Shown here one piece after another: positions 12,401 to 24,400 of a stretch of 64,000 nt of DNA. The stretch's first letter is position 1; every line of letters begins with the position of its first letter. The translations under genes were made by a program, and so were the position numbers. The stretch comes from Euleptes europaea (Eukaryota; Chordata; Lepidosauria; Squamata; Sphaerodactylidae). The stretch is taken from contig NC_079312.1 of the NCBI RefSeq assembly GCF_029931775.1, forward strand, positions 136,509,872 to 136,573,871, in the 5' to 3' direction. The notes beneath the pieces are model-generated. The model saw nothing but the letters and a program-made list of their open reading frames with translations, was not told the DNA's origin and searched no databases.

Positions 12401-15400
12401 TCGCAGCCACTGCCTATCCCGCCCAAGCGGCCGCGCGATGCGACCCCGGAGCCGGATGGGCGCAAGGGCAGGAAGTGACTGCGGCCGCAACAGGCCCGGG
12501 GCAGCGCAGCGCGCATGCACCGCACCCGGCTTTTCCCTCCCTCCCCCGCCTCCTCCTCCCCCCGCTTGGAGAGCGCACACAGGTGCCGGCTGCCACCTTC
12601 CCGACGGGGAATAGAAAGTTGGTAGGCCCACAGAGCACATGGGCGCGAGCCACAGCGCCGTGAACTCTTGCCGGCCCGCCTGCTCATGTTGACGCCACCG
12701 CGGCGCTTTCGAGCGGCAGGAGCTGCACGGTGGAGCTCGGCGCTCCCGGCTCGCGCTGGATGCAGGGTTGCTCTTTTCCTGCTGCGGCCCCAAATAAAAC
12801 CATCCCGCGGTTTGCAATTTCTGAGGGGAAGGCTGCCGCCTTCCCGCATGGGAATAGAAAGTTGGGCCGCTGTGGAAGGTGCTGCGGCGCTCCCGGCTCG
12901 CGCTGGCAGAGCCGCACTCAAGGGGCCAAAGAGCCGCATGCGGCTCAGGAGCCGCGGTTTGCCGACCACTGCCTTAACCGCTTGCTTTGCTAGAGTGGCC
13001 AAGATGATTCCAAATCAATAGACTCTAAACTAGCCAGAGATTATCTGCATGTCTCCCTTAAAGTAGCTCCCAAACAGAAGTTGGCAGCAGCAAGAACTAA
13101 ACAAATAATAGAAGGAAGAGTTGGTTTTTATATGCTGGCTTTCTCTACCACTTAAGGAAGAATCAAACCAGCTTACAATCACCTTCCCTTCCCCTCCCTA
13201 CAACAGACACCTTGTGAGGTAGGGGAGGCTGAGTGAGCTCCAGGAGAGCTGCGACTAGCCCAAGGTCAACCAGCTGGCTTCATGTGGAGGAGTGAGGAAA
13301 CCAACCTGGTTCATCAGAGTCCACCGCTCATGTGGAAGAGTGGGGAATCAAACCTGGTTCTCCAGATTAGAGTCCACCGCTCCAAAACACCGCTCTAACC
13401 TCTATACCAACCACATAAACATAAACCCCTTCCCCCAATATCTAAATACATGTACTTTTCTCATAATTGCCAAACAAATACTTAAGAGCAACTGGGCATA
13501 CCTTCATAACTCACTCAGGCTCACAGTCTGCTCTCATCAGATATTGCCAGGTTTCCAAAGCCCAATTATTCAGACAGAAAAATCCAGCATTACAAAATGG
13601 TTGTATGACTATGGTTTCTTGCATTGCAGGGGGCAGGGAGGGGCAGAGGAGAGGGGCAAAAGGAGGACAGATCTGACCTTTCAGAGACGTGGCCTATCCC
13701 AGAGAGTAGCTCCTTGATCCTCTGTCCAGCTTTATCGGGATTCATCTTGACAGGCTGTGTATCGTCTGGGCTGCACAAACCACAGGTCATGAGTCGGCCC
13801 TTAGCAGACAAAGCCAGGAGCTCCGACTCACCTGAGGAGAAGACATGCAGGCACATGTGAAACAGAGAGGTCAGGAACCATCTGCAAGAGGATTTGCAGT
13901 TTTGCTCCCTCCCACTCTCTTCAAATGCAGCAGGAGCCACATCGACATGAAAAGAGTAAGGAACCTTTGCACGGTACATTTAAAAACAAGCATTTTGTTT
14001 CTGCGGCGTTCACTCACAAACATTTCTATACACACAAGACCATATAGTGAAGTCATGTGAGGATACCCCAGATTTCTCCTCTGCTTCACTTTCTAGACAG
14101 GAAGTAGCCTTCTCTACATACTGAGGAACAGAAAGGACCTTACTCTATCAAAAGGAACCAGAAATTCAGGAGTAAGGGTATGTGTCCCTCTTCAAAAGGG
14201 AGCATCCTGAACACCTGAAGCTGAGCCACACATGTGCATGCAGCCAGACACGGCTAACCACTGAACATGAGGTATTGGCAGTATGAATGGAAGTCAGGGA
14301 AATGTTATCCTGGTTAAGACTCAGCTGACAGGTGGATATAGCTTTTCCATCATGGGTGGGAGGTGCCTTTCCGTCCCAGGCTGTAAAAGAACATCCCAGG
14401 CCACAGGACTGACAGACCCAAAGAGGATTGCATCTCCCCTTTTACTTGCTGGGACCTATATGGCCAATGCATGCCTTGTCTTCAGATATGGTGTATCTGT
14501 TTACATAGCATAAACAGCCTGGATGATACAAACCTATTTGCTGGGAACATTCTTGTCTGAAAAATCCTGCTTCTGTGCAGGACCACCTAGTGTCCCCATG
14601 CAGGAGACAGCTGCCATAAATACTCCTTCCAAAGCCACATGGGGAGGCCCATGCAACCCAGGTAGGAAAAGCTTAGCAGAAAAGAAATGGGCAGTCTGAA
14701 AAGCATTGGGGTTAGATCTTGCACCAGATAACTCAACTTCATCTTCCAAAGAGAAATATCTGCAGTGAGGATTAGTCTGTGTAGAAGGTTCAGAAGCCCG
14801 TGTATGTTCACGGGGATATTTCTCCCATAAGCAAGCAATTTCAGAAGCCATGCCCTCTACCCCTACTATCAATCTGTGAGCAGTAGTATGAGCTCATGCA
14901 GGGGGCATATAAATGGATGGCGTTGTGAGACTGAGCTCATGGGGAGGGGGAGGATGCACAGCAGTCCCACAGATCCTGCAGAGAAGGAAGCAAAGGGAAG
15001 AGAATGCTCCCTGCTGCTGCACCAGTCGTTTCATTACAAAGCTAGCTCCCAGCTCCTTGCCAACAGGGCACACTGTACCCCCTTCTCCAGGAATATATAC
15101 ATGGAGATGAGACTTCCTATTACTTCTTCTCCAAAGATCACAGTGGGGAGCAATGCTGAAAAAGCATTAAGCAGCCAAAGTGTTGGGCTTTGAAAGGATG
15201 GAGAACCCACTTCCAAGAAGATGTGCAAAGGTGCACATTCTTGCTCCACACCGAGTCCCATCTAGATAGGAGCTGCTTTATATTGTGTCAGATCACTGAT
15301 TAATCTAGCAATGTCTACTCTGGCAGTGGCTCACCAGAGGCCCCAGGGAGAAGCTGTTGCTCAACAAACAGCAATATTTTCACTAGAGATGCCAGGGACT

Positions 15401-18400
15401 GAACCCGGGAGCCTCTGTATGCAAAGCATGTGCTCTATGCTTCCTCCTAAGGAAACGACTTTCCTTTTCACCTGCAAGCCCTTGTCACCAGGATGTTTGG
15501 TGTAGAGGTTGAAGAACTAGCCAACGGGTATGGTGTACAGACAGCACACACAGGATACAGAATTTAACTGCCTGAAATTCTCCAGATTCAAGATCCTAGT
15601 TCTCACTGTAATACGCAGAGGTTTAGAAGAGAGAGAGAAGTGTCTGCTAAGCTGCTCCAGATAACGCTTACAGTGGGCACAGAGAAGCAGGGCTTTTGCA
15701 AGTTGCACAGAGCTACAGCTCTTCTCCATGGCTTTTAGTCCCTGTCTTGCTACCTCCATTTCCCTCAGAACCCAGGCCTTTCCCCTTTCCAGCTCAATTC
15801 TTTACTAGAAATGTGCAAAGATAGTTTTCAGTTTTGCAGACGTCCAAACGTTGAGATTACAGCAAGTCCCTTAGCTTCAGAACAGTGGAGGGAGCAGCCC
15901 TAAGCAAGCTTGGAAAATGAGACAACAGCAACATCCTGCCATTGGGAAGCATCAGAGGCAAGAACTTCTCTGAGTCCTTCAATGCCTACAGTGGTCGCCT
16001 CTTCTCCGCATCTTGACAATTCAAGTAACCCACTCCTTCCTTCCTTCTGAAGAGAAAGATACACAAATGGGAGTCACTGAACCTTCCCTGAACCTTCCTG
16101 CGAAGGAAGGCTGTTTCTTGCACCCCAGATATTAACCTCTCTTGTGTGGTGAATAAACATAATGCAAAAGTCCTGTACAAGGGGGAAGGAAGAGAGACAG
16201 AGAGGCAGAATCTGAATGGCTGTACATGGGCCTTGGTATTACACAGCCATTGTACGGAAAAGAGGCAGAGCTCCTGAACTGCCTTTCAAATGTTCTTTTA
16301 ATCCCAATGCCTAGAGTTGATCCAAGCTGGCCCAAAGCTTCCCTCTGTGCAGGATGCTGAATGGCTGTACATGGGCTTTGGTATTACACAGCCATTGTAC
16401 GGAAAAGAGGCAGAGCTCCTGAACTGCCTTTCAAATGTTCTTTTAATCCCAATGCCTAGAGTTGATCCAAGCTGGCCCAAAGCTCCACTCTGTGCAGGAT
16501 GCTGAATGGGGCCCCCAGAGCTAGTGCAGAATGGGCCACAAACAGCCACATCTCCCCTAGAGAGGAAATCAGTCTTGGACCATCAAGAAGGCAAGGCAGC
16601 GACCCTGCAAAGTGCAGTGTGTCTTTGGTCGCTCCCTTTCACACTACACAAAACCAAACATCCCACCCTATTCAACTTCTGACTTGGCAAGCCTGATAAA
16701 GATGAACCTCAGAAACTAAAGATAATGCAAATTTTGAGACTCAGCAAGGAACAGAGGAGATGGTAGCAAGGATAACATTTTGTCAGAACATGGACATACT
16801 GTCCTGAGCTCACTGACAAATGGTCATCTGTCGCCTGGCCAAAACCTGTAGCCCAAGGAGGACTTGGGACCCTGCTGGCTGTAGTCTCACCCACGCCATG
16901 TACAGAACATGTTATCTAACACTGGGCAGGAAGAAAAGTCCACATTAACAACTATTTATTTTAGAGATTATATGATGCTTTTCAACCACCAGGCAACTAA
17001 CCTCTGCTGGAGGGACACTCTGAGAAGGGAGTAAGCTGGGAAGTTGACCAACCTCCCCAACCCCAAGGAGCCTGCCAAAAAGTCCAGTGCCAAAGTTCCT
17101 ACTCCCATTGGCCTCTTTTTCTCTCTGTAGACTGGCAACCAAAGGGTTGGGTGCCACTGCTCCTAGGGTCAGATTTGGCTTGGGGGCCTCCAGTTTCTGA
17201 CCTTCAGCATACAGCAAAAGCATGGTTTTAGAACAGCTTGGCCTAGGCTTGATAGAACAGCAGAGCCCAGAGTTAGCACACACAGACTGCAGATAAGGAT
17301 CCATCCTAGCCACATTATTTTCCTCTAACCACTGGTCAATTTTTCTTCACAACTTCCAAGAAGCAATTTCTGAGGGCTGTGTGTATAACCATCACCTGAC
17401 AAAGCTTTCCCTGACACTTCTACCCACAGAGTCATTCCCCAACATACTCTAGTACCTTCTGACTCTCGGGAAGATAAGGAAAGGGCCACCACGCTGCAGA
17501 TACTCAAGCTGGCAGGAGACAAAGCAGATGGAAGGGTGCCAGGGGAGTCCTCCATCTTCTCAGTGTCTGGGATGTTACTGTCCAAGTCGACAGCATAGAT
17601 GTCGGAGTGGGTGCTGTAGTACATGCGGCTACCTCCGCTACATGCTGCACACAGGACAGGCCCCTGCAGGCAGTATTCTCGGAGCTCTGGGACCTTGGCC
17701 TCTTCCCCCGGTGCTACCTTGATGGCCACCATTTTCCCATAGTGCCCCAGAGCCACCACACAGTCACAGCCTAAGTCTCCAAACGCAGGTGGCTCTTCAG
17801 CATCTGGGGACTTCCGCTCTGTCCTCAAGGCCCCAATGAAGACAACTGGCTCCTCCAAATGATGGAGGATCTTGACAGGCGAATCTTCACGGCAGCGGTT
17901 GTCAGGAGAACTCAGGGACTTCAGGGGCACAGAACACAGCTGCCCATCTGGGAAGCCACAGAGGATCATGGGGGAATCCAGCATGGCAGCATCGACACCA
18001 AAGAGGAGGCTGAAGAGGGGCTCCTCCAGAATGAATCCCCCTGAGTGGCGAAGACCCTCTTTGGAGCCGCTGGTGCCAGGAGAAGATGCACAACACAGGA
18101 CTGGGAGAAAGTGAGCTAGAGACACATCCCCATCATTGCTTGTGCAGGTGGTGATGTCCACATGGCTGAGTGGTTGACGTGGCAAGTTCTCCTGGTCCTC
18201 CGGGCTTGGGAGCTTGTGGAGATTCATGCACCACTTGCCCTGTACTTGGGAGAGGGTGACGAGGACATCGTTGAGCAGTGTGAAGGTGCAAAGCGTGGCA
18301 TCGGGGAAAGTGCAGGCATTGGAGCCCATGGGGAGGACGGTGGAGAAACAGTCATTTTCCTCTCCATCTGTCTGCTTCACTAACCTTCAAAGCAAACAAG

Positions 18401-21400
18401 GAAAAGCTTTCAATAGAGCCAAAGGGGAAAGTGCAGAGGGGGGGAAAGTGAAAAACGGGAGTGTTTAGCATCTGCTTGATAGAGCTGAATTCAAGAGCAG
18501 TGAGCTGGATAATGCAGAGGAAAGCTCTGGAGGGAGGACTCAACGACTTAACCCTTTTGTTGCCCTATAGACTCCTGGGCATCATTTTAAAGGCTTAGAA
18601 ACCAGACCGTAATGGCAGAGAGGCAAAGTCTGTTGAGTGCATTGCTGGTAGCCTTCAAGAGAATAAAACATCAGTGCTACATACTCAGCCTCGCAACTAC
18701 ATCCACAAAACCCTTCCTGACAGGCTTGTTGCAGTTCTTACTCGGTTTAGGCATGTAGTGATTTGCAAGCCTTGTACAAGCTGATCATACTGCACTCCAG
18801 AAAGGCAGTTTCTCTCCTTGCTGCAACTTATGTAACAAGCTCTAGACCAGGCCCACATAAGTTGCAACCTATAGCAGCCTACTTGCGGGTTTACAACCCT
18901 CCCAATTTTGCAGTCTGCCTAGCAGGGCAAAATCTTGGGGCCTGTCAAGCACCTGACATGTCAAATATAGGGCTGCTCGGTAGCTTTTGGCCTGCCAAGT
19001 CACAAGTGATTCAGGCCTGCTCTGCACCAATCCAGCTGTAAGCCTGGCAGGCTTACTTACACACCAGAGACTATTCTGTCTCTGCAGAAGTAACATCTTC
19101 TCACCCCCACCGCCACCCTACAACCAGAATGAATGAGCATTGTTTTGTGGATTTCTTACAGGAATCAGATCCTGCCCTCGGTAAGCTGCAGGCAATACAG
19201 AATCAGCCTGATAGGAAAGGCAGAACCATGTTCCATTTCATTAGGGATATTATGGAGTCAGAAGGACCTCAACTGGCACAACGTTCTACACAGCTAAATT
19301 CCCTAGTCTTGTGCTTGCCATCTTGCCTCTTGAAAGCCTCCAGAAAAGAAGCTCCCTCGGTCCCTTTGAGCAACAAGGTGCCGACAAGTAGAACAATGAA
19401 ATCTGTAAAGCCTTTTAACATTATAGTGGAATAAATTCACTAAATGGGTAATGCCTAATATAGCCTGATGTGTGCACATACAGCCTCCCTTGCCTGCACG
19501 CAGTCCCTCCTGCCATGTCAGACAACAGGGGAAGGAAACCCCATGGTAATTCGCAGCCAGGGACACGTCTCCACCTAAGCATTCAGGCAGCACAGCTGGG
19601 GCCAGCGGTGCAGGAGAAGGCAGCAAGCATGGCCAAAGGCCCATCGTCATCTCCCAGACAAGCACAGCCACCAGCGGCGCCCAAGGCAAATCCCTGAGAT
19701 GCTGGCAGTGTTGCTGGGACTTGGCTAGCTCCTAGCATGTCTGGCTAACTATAACCTATATTATTTGGATGAAGGAATAGAGGGAACACTTATTAAATTT
19801 GCAGACGATACTAAATTGGGAGGAGTAGCAAATACAGTAGAAAACAGAGCCAGGATACAGGATGATCTTGACAGGCTGGAGAATTGGCTAAAATTAATAA
19901 AATGCACTTCAACAGAGATAAATCTGAAGCTCTGCATTTAAGTAGGGAAAATCAAATGCATAATTATAGGATGGGGGAGACATGTCTTGGCAGTAGTGTG
20001 TGCAAAAAGGATCCTGGGGTCTTAGTAGACCAAACACTGAACATGATTCAGCAGTGTGATGCAGTAGCTAAAAAGGCAAATGTGATCTTGGGCTGTATCA
20101 ACAGAAGTATAGTGTCCAGATCATGCAAAGTGATGGTATCGTTTCACTCTGCTCTGGTTATACCTCACCTAGATTATTGTGTTCAGTTTTGGGCACCGCA
20201 ATTTAAGAAGGATGTGGACAAGCTGGAATGTGTCCAGAGGAGGGCAACAAAGATGGTGAGGGGTCTGGAGACCAAGTCCTATGAGGAAAGGTTGAAGGAG
20301 CTGGGTATGTTTAGCCTGGAGAGGAAAAGACTGAGGGGTGATATGATAACCTTCTTCAAGAATTTGAAGGGCTGTCATATAGAGGATGGTGCCAAGTTGT
20401 TTTCTGTTACCCCAGAAGGTTGGACCAAAACCAAGGGGTTGAAATTAAATCAAAAGAGTTTCCGTCTAAACATCAGGACGAACTTTCTAACAGAGCGGTT
20501 CCTCAGTGGAGCAGGCTTCCTTGGGAGGTGGTGAGCTCTCCTTCCCTGGAGGTTTTTAAGCAGAGGCTAGATAGCCATCTGTCAGAAATGCATGTTCTAT
20601 GACCTTAGGCAGATCATGAGAGGGAGGGCATCTTGGCCATCTTCTGGGCATGGAGTATGGGTCACCAGGGGTGTGGGGGGTAGGTAGTTGTGAATCTCCT
20701 GCATTGTGCAGGGGGTTGGACTAGATGACCCTGGTGGTCTCTTCTAACTCTATGATTCTACCTTCACAGGTAGACGTTGCATTATTTCAGCACTTGGGCT
20801 GAAGAAGTCTGCCTACCCCTGCACTAGAACATCAAAATACACAATCAAAATATAAGCCAGCAAGAACACATGCAAACCTTTATCAAATAACATTATACGT
20901 CCTGTGGAATTAAAAGCAATGTACCGAAAACCCGTCAACACAGTCATTGCTGGGTTGGCAAAAGTACATGACGTTGCCTCCCATGTGAAATCACAGGTCC
21001 ATCTTGCTCACTATTGTTTACTCTGGACGGCAGCAGCTCTTTTGAGGTCTTTGGCAAAGACGTTTGCCAACACATGGGTACTTCAGACCCTTTCTGACTG
21101 GATTTGGGATCTTCTGCATACAAAGCTTTTGCTCCTCTGTTGTGCACCCCCCCCCATGTAATTCTGTTCTCATAGGAAACTGCATTATACAGAGCCAGAG
21201 ACTGGTCCATGAAGCTCAACACTGTCCGTTCTGACAGCCTAGAGAGCCACTGCCAGAAAAAAAGGTATTTCCTAACACCTGCTACCTTCTGCATGCAAAG
21301 CATGTACTCTGCCAACAAGCTACAGCCTTTTCTTGATAAAATATTGTCGAAGGCTTTCACGGTCAGAGTTCATTGGTTCTTGTAGGTTATCCGGGCTGTG

Positions 21401-24400
21401 TAACCGTGGTCTTGGTATTTTCTTTCCTGATGTTTCGCCAGCAGCTGTGGCAGGCATCTTCAGAGGAGTAACACTGAAGGACAGAGACACTGTCCTTCAG
21501 TGTTACTCCTCTGAAGATGCCTGCCACAGCTGCTGGTGAAACGTCAGGAAAGAAAATACCAAGACCACGGTTACACAGCCCGGATAACCTACGAGAACCA
21601 ATTTCCTTGATAAGTTTTCAACTACTGCTTGAAAGCAACTATTGAAGTGGCCTATCAGATCTCCTCAAGGATGGCATTCCAAAGTACTGGATCCACTCCT
21701 GAGAAAGCTTGGTGGCTAACAGATAAGAGACTTATCCCTGACAGTGATGGCATAAATAACTTAAGATCTCAGGAGGGGGGGGCAGGAATGGCAAATGGAG
21801 GGAGATGCCCCCTCGTTTGGAGCTTTCCAACCCAAACCACTAATCGAATTTCATGGCAGGTTCTCAGTTGGCACATAGTCATGTTACAACCTTCAGCCCA
21901 GCCAGATAATGCCCCAGCCAGCTCTCACCTGCTTTGGTAGTCCAAGGACACACAGTAAATGCCAACTCCAGCACACAGGATATAAAGCTGCTGGTGGACG
22001 GGCAGGAGTTCCACATGCCAGACTTGATCTGGAAACCTGTAGACAGCCTATGAAGGAAACAGGCACAGTAAAGAGGACTGGGAAAGGAGAGGAGGCCCAC
22101 TTCAGTAGCTCCTGAGGGGCAGAACTAAATAGTAAGAAAAGCACTGGGAATTACCTCTGTAACACCATCCCCTCATCTACACAACCACACCAGGTATATG
22201 AAGGAAGGCCAGGTATATGAACACACATATACAACTTGGAGTGAACAGGACCTGTTAGTCCAGAAACAACAATTTGGAGTGAACAGGGCCTGTCATCATC
22301 TTCCTTAAAGTGGCCTCACTGGGAAAGAAGCCAATAGGACAGGTCCTGTCTGCCTTTGCATCAACATGACGAGCACCAGATCCTTATACATAAGATCATC
22401 CATAGGACAGCTCTGCTCCTGTGCCATTAACAGCAGCTTGACATGCAGAAGTGCAACAGATGACGCTTCACCTGCTTTATGGATAATGTAACAGGATAAA
22501 GCTTCACCTATTTCTGTAGGTCAGGCTATTGTTAAAAGGCATAAGAGCAGGCCAAGAAAAAGTTGGCAATCCCGCTTACAGAGATGATATGCAATTTGGT
22601 TTAACATAAAAATGAAGGATGTAATATCCTAGGAATAGCTCCCTCTGAATACTACAGCCACATGGAGTAGAAAGAAATGAGTTCCAAATGAGCATCTGTT
22701 ACCTCCCTGTCTTCTCTCCTGCCCACAATAGGTCTGGCCAGACAAAGCATCCCTCAGACAGCTACTGTATCCAATGGTATACAGTCAAAATCCGCAATGT
22801 CTGTACTTAGTTTGATTTAAATGACTGCCCTGGCCATAAAGCCTATGGATCTAGTTTTTTCTCTCCACTAGCTGAAGATGTACAACTTCTGGTACATTTC
22901 AGTAAAGGTCTGTTAGAAAAGCATATCTCATAATAAATGGAGATTCTTAGCTATAAGTGAGTTCATTTCAAAAGCTCTTAACCACTGCCTCTGCTGTCAT
23001 ACTGTGCTGATGAACAAGTGACATGTTTTACCCAAGATGGGGTTTCATTTCATCGGTGAGGGAACAAGCAAGAGCCCCACATGGCTGTCTGCAGCAAACA
23101 GCAATTCAAAGGGTTGAAAACTGAGCACCTTCCAAGCATGAGAGAGCTTGCATACCTTGGATTTTTAGCATCACTGTGATCTGGAGAACCAGTCAAAAGA
23201 AAAAGTGTTAACCCATTTGTGACCTACTTATCTGCATGAGGGAAAAGTGTAGGAGGCTGAGCCAGATATTACCATAATGGGTTCCTTAGAAACAATCAAG
23301 GGAATAAATTAGAGGCACATTATCACAGTGCTAAGGTTTGTCATGAACCTAGCAAACAATGCAGGGAAAATGGCATTTATACAAAGGCCACCAACATTTA
23401 ACTTCAGCCAGGAAAAAGAATTTCGATTCTTCTTCAACGGAGAAAAGAAAAACACACATTTTAAAAGATCTGTCAAAAGTGTCAGAAGTGAGATGTCAAA
23501 ACCCCCTACAAATAAGATGCTGGGAATTGGATGCCACACGTAAGTGGATTACAAAGCACAGATCACTGCTGTAAAAGGGTGCAACTGTGAAGGAGTGCAC
23601 TGAAAAGTCACTAGAGCATCTTTTCAAAGATTTACAATGCAATTACATGCAGACGTATTCCAATCTAAACCCAATAAAATCAATAGATTTAGACTAGAGT
23701 AATTCTCCATTGCACTGTTAGATGGCTAACCTCAGGTCCCACACATTAATCAGCATTCCCTGGTGACTTTTCACAAGAAAAGCTATCCAAAAATTACAGG
23801 TTTTATGCTAGGCTGAAGCTGCTAACATGCAACACACAAGCAGAACTGAGCTCAACACTTCTCTTGTATTATAATCACTGAAAATGGAGGGAGGGAACTA
23901 CCTGTGATAGTCTGATGCTACAGCCGTGGTACATACTACTAGGCTTATGGGAAGTAAGATGACAAGGCAACACAAATCATACAGAACCCATTTCTCTGTT
24001 TTTACCACTTATGCAAGCCACGATGCAGGATCTATATATACCACTGGAAAACTTGAAATCTATCCCCCTCACAACCCACTAATCATCAAACTAATGAGCT
24101 AGTCCGCAACCCAATGCGCTGCACATAGTCCTGTTTCATCAGCAGTAGAAGGCTCTCTGTGCAAGCTCCCTTTCCCTTTATGCAATGTAAAGTGTCTGCA
24201 AATGTAAGGCTTTACCTCACAGCCTTCATTTTCACTAATCTCCTAAATGTCTAATGCTCCTCTATGCAACATGTATCCCACCTCTTTTTCCCCTTAGTAT
24301 ATTGGGGTGTGTGTGTGTGTGTCAGAGTTCCATTAGGAACATGACAATTTATATATGGATGCAGATTTTTCAATTTTATAATACTGTTCTGAAAGCAAAG

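Noticed and set aside
11987-13002. Long overlapping open frames (up to 276 codons) on both strands
   Set aside because: They lie inside the CpG-rich hAT-like element, where stop codons are rare. The translations are low-complexity Arg/Ala/Pro-rich and resemble no protein.
16132-16549. Repeated protein-like frames with identical stretches
   Set aside because: The repetition comes from the 145-bp DNA duplication, not from a repeat protein.
17440-17450. Strong GTATGT donor just past FAAP100 exon 3
   Set aside because: Using it breaks the phase with exon 4. The GTACTA donor at 17455 gives the length and residues seen in the human protein.
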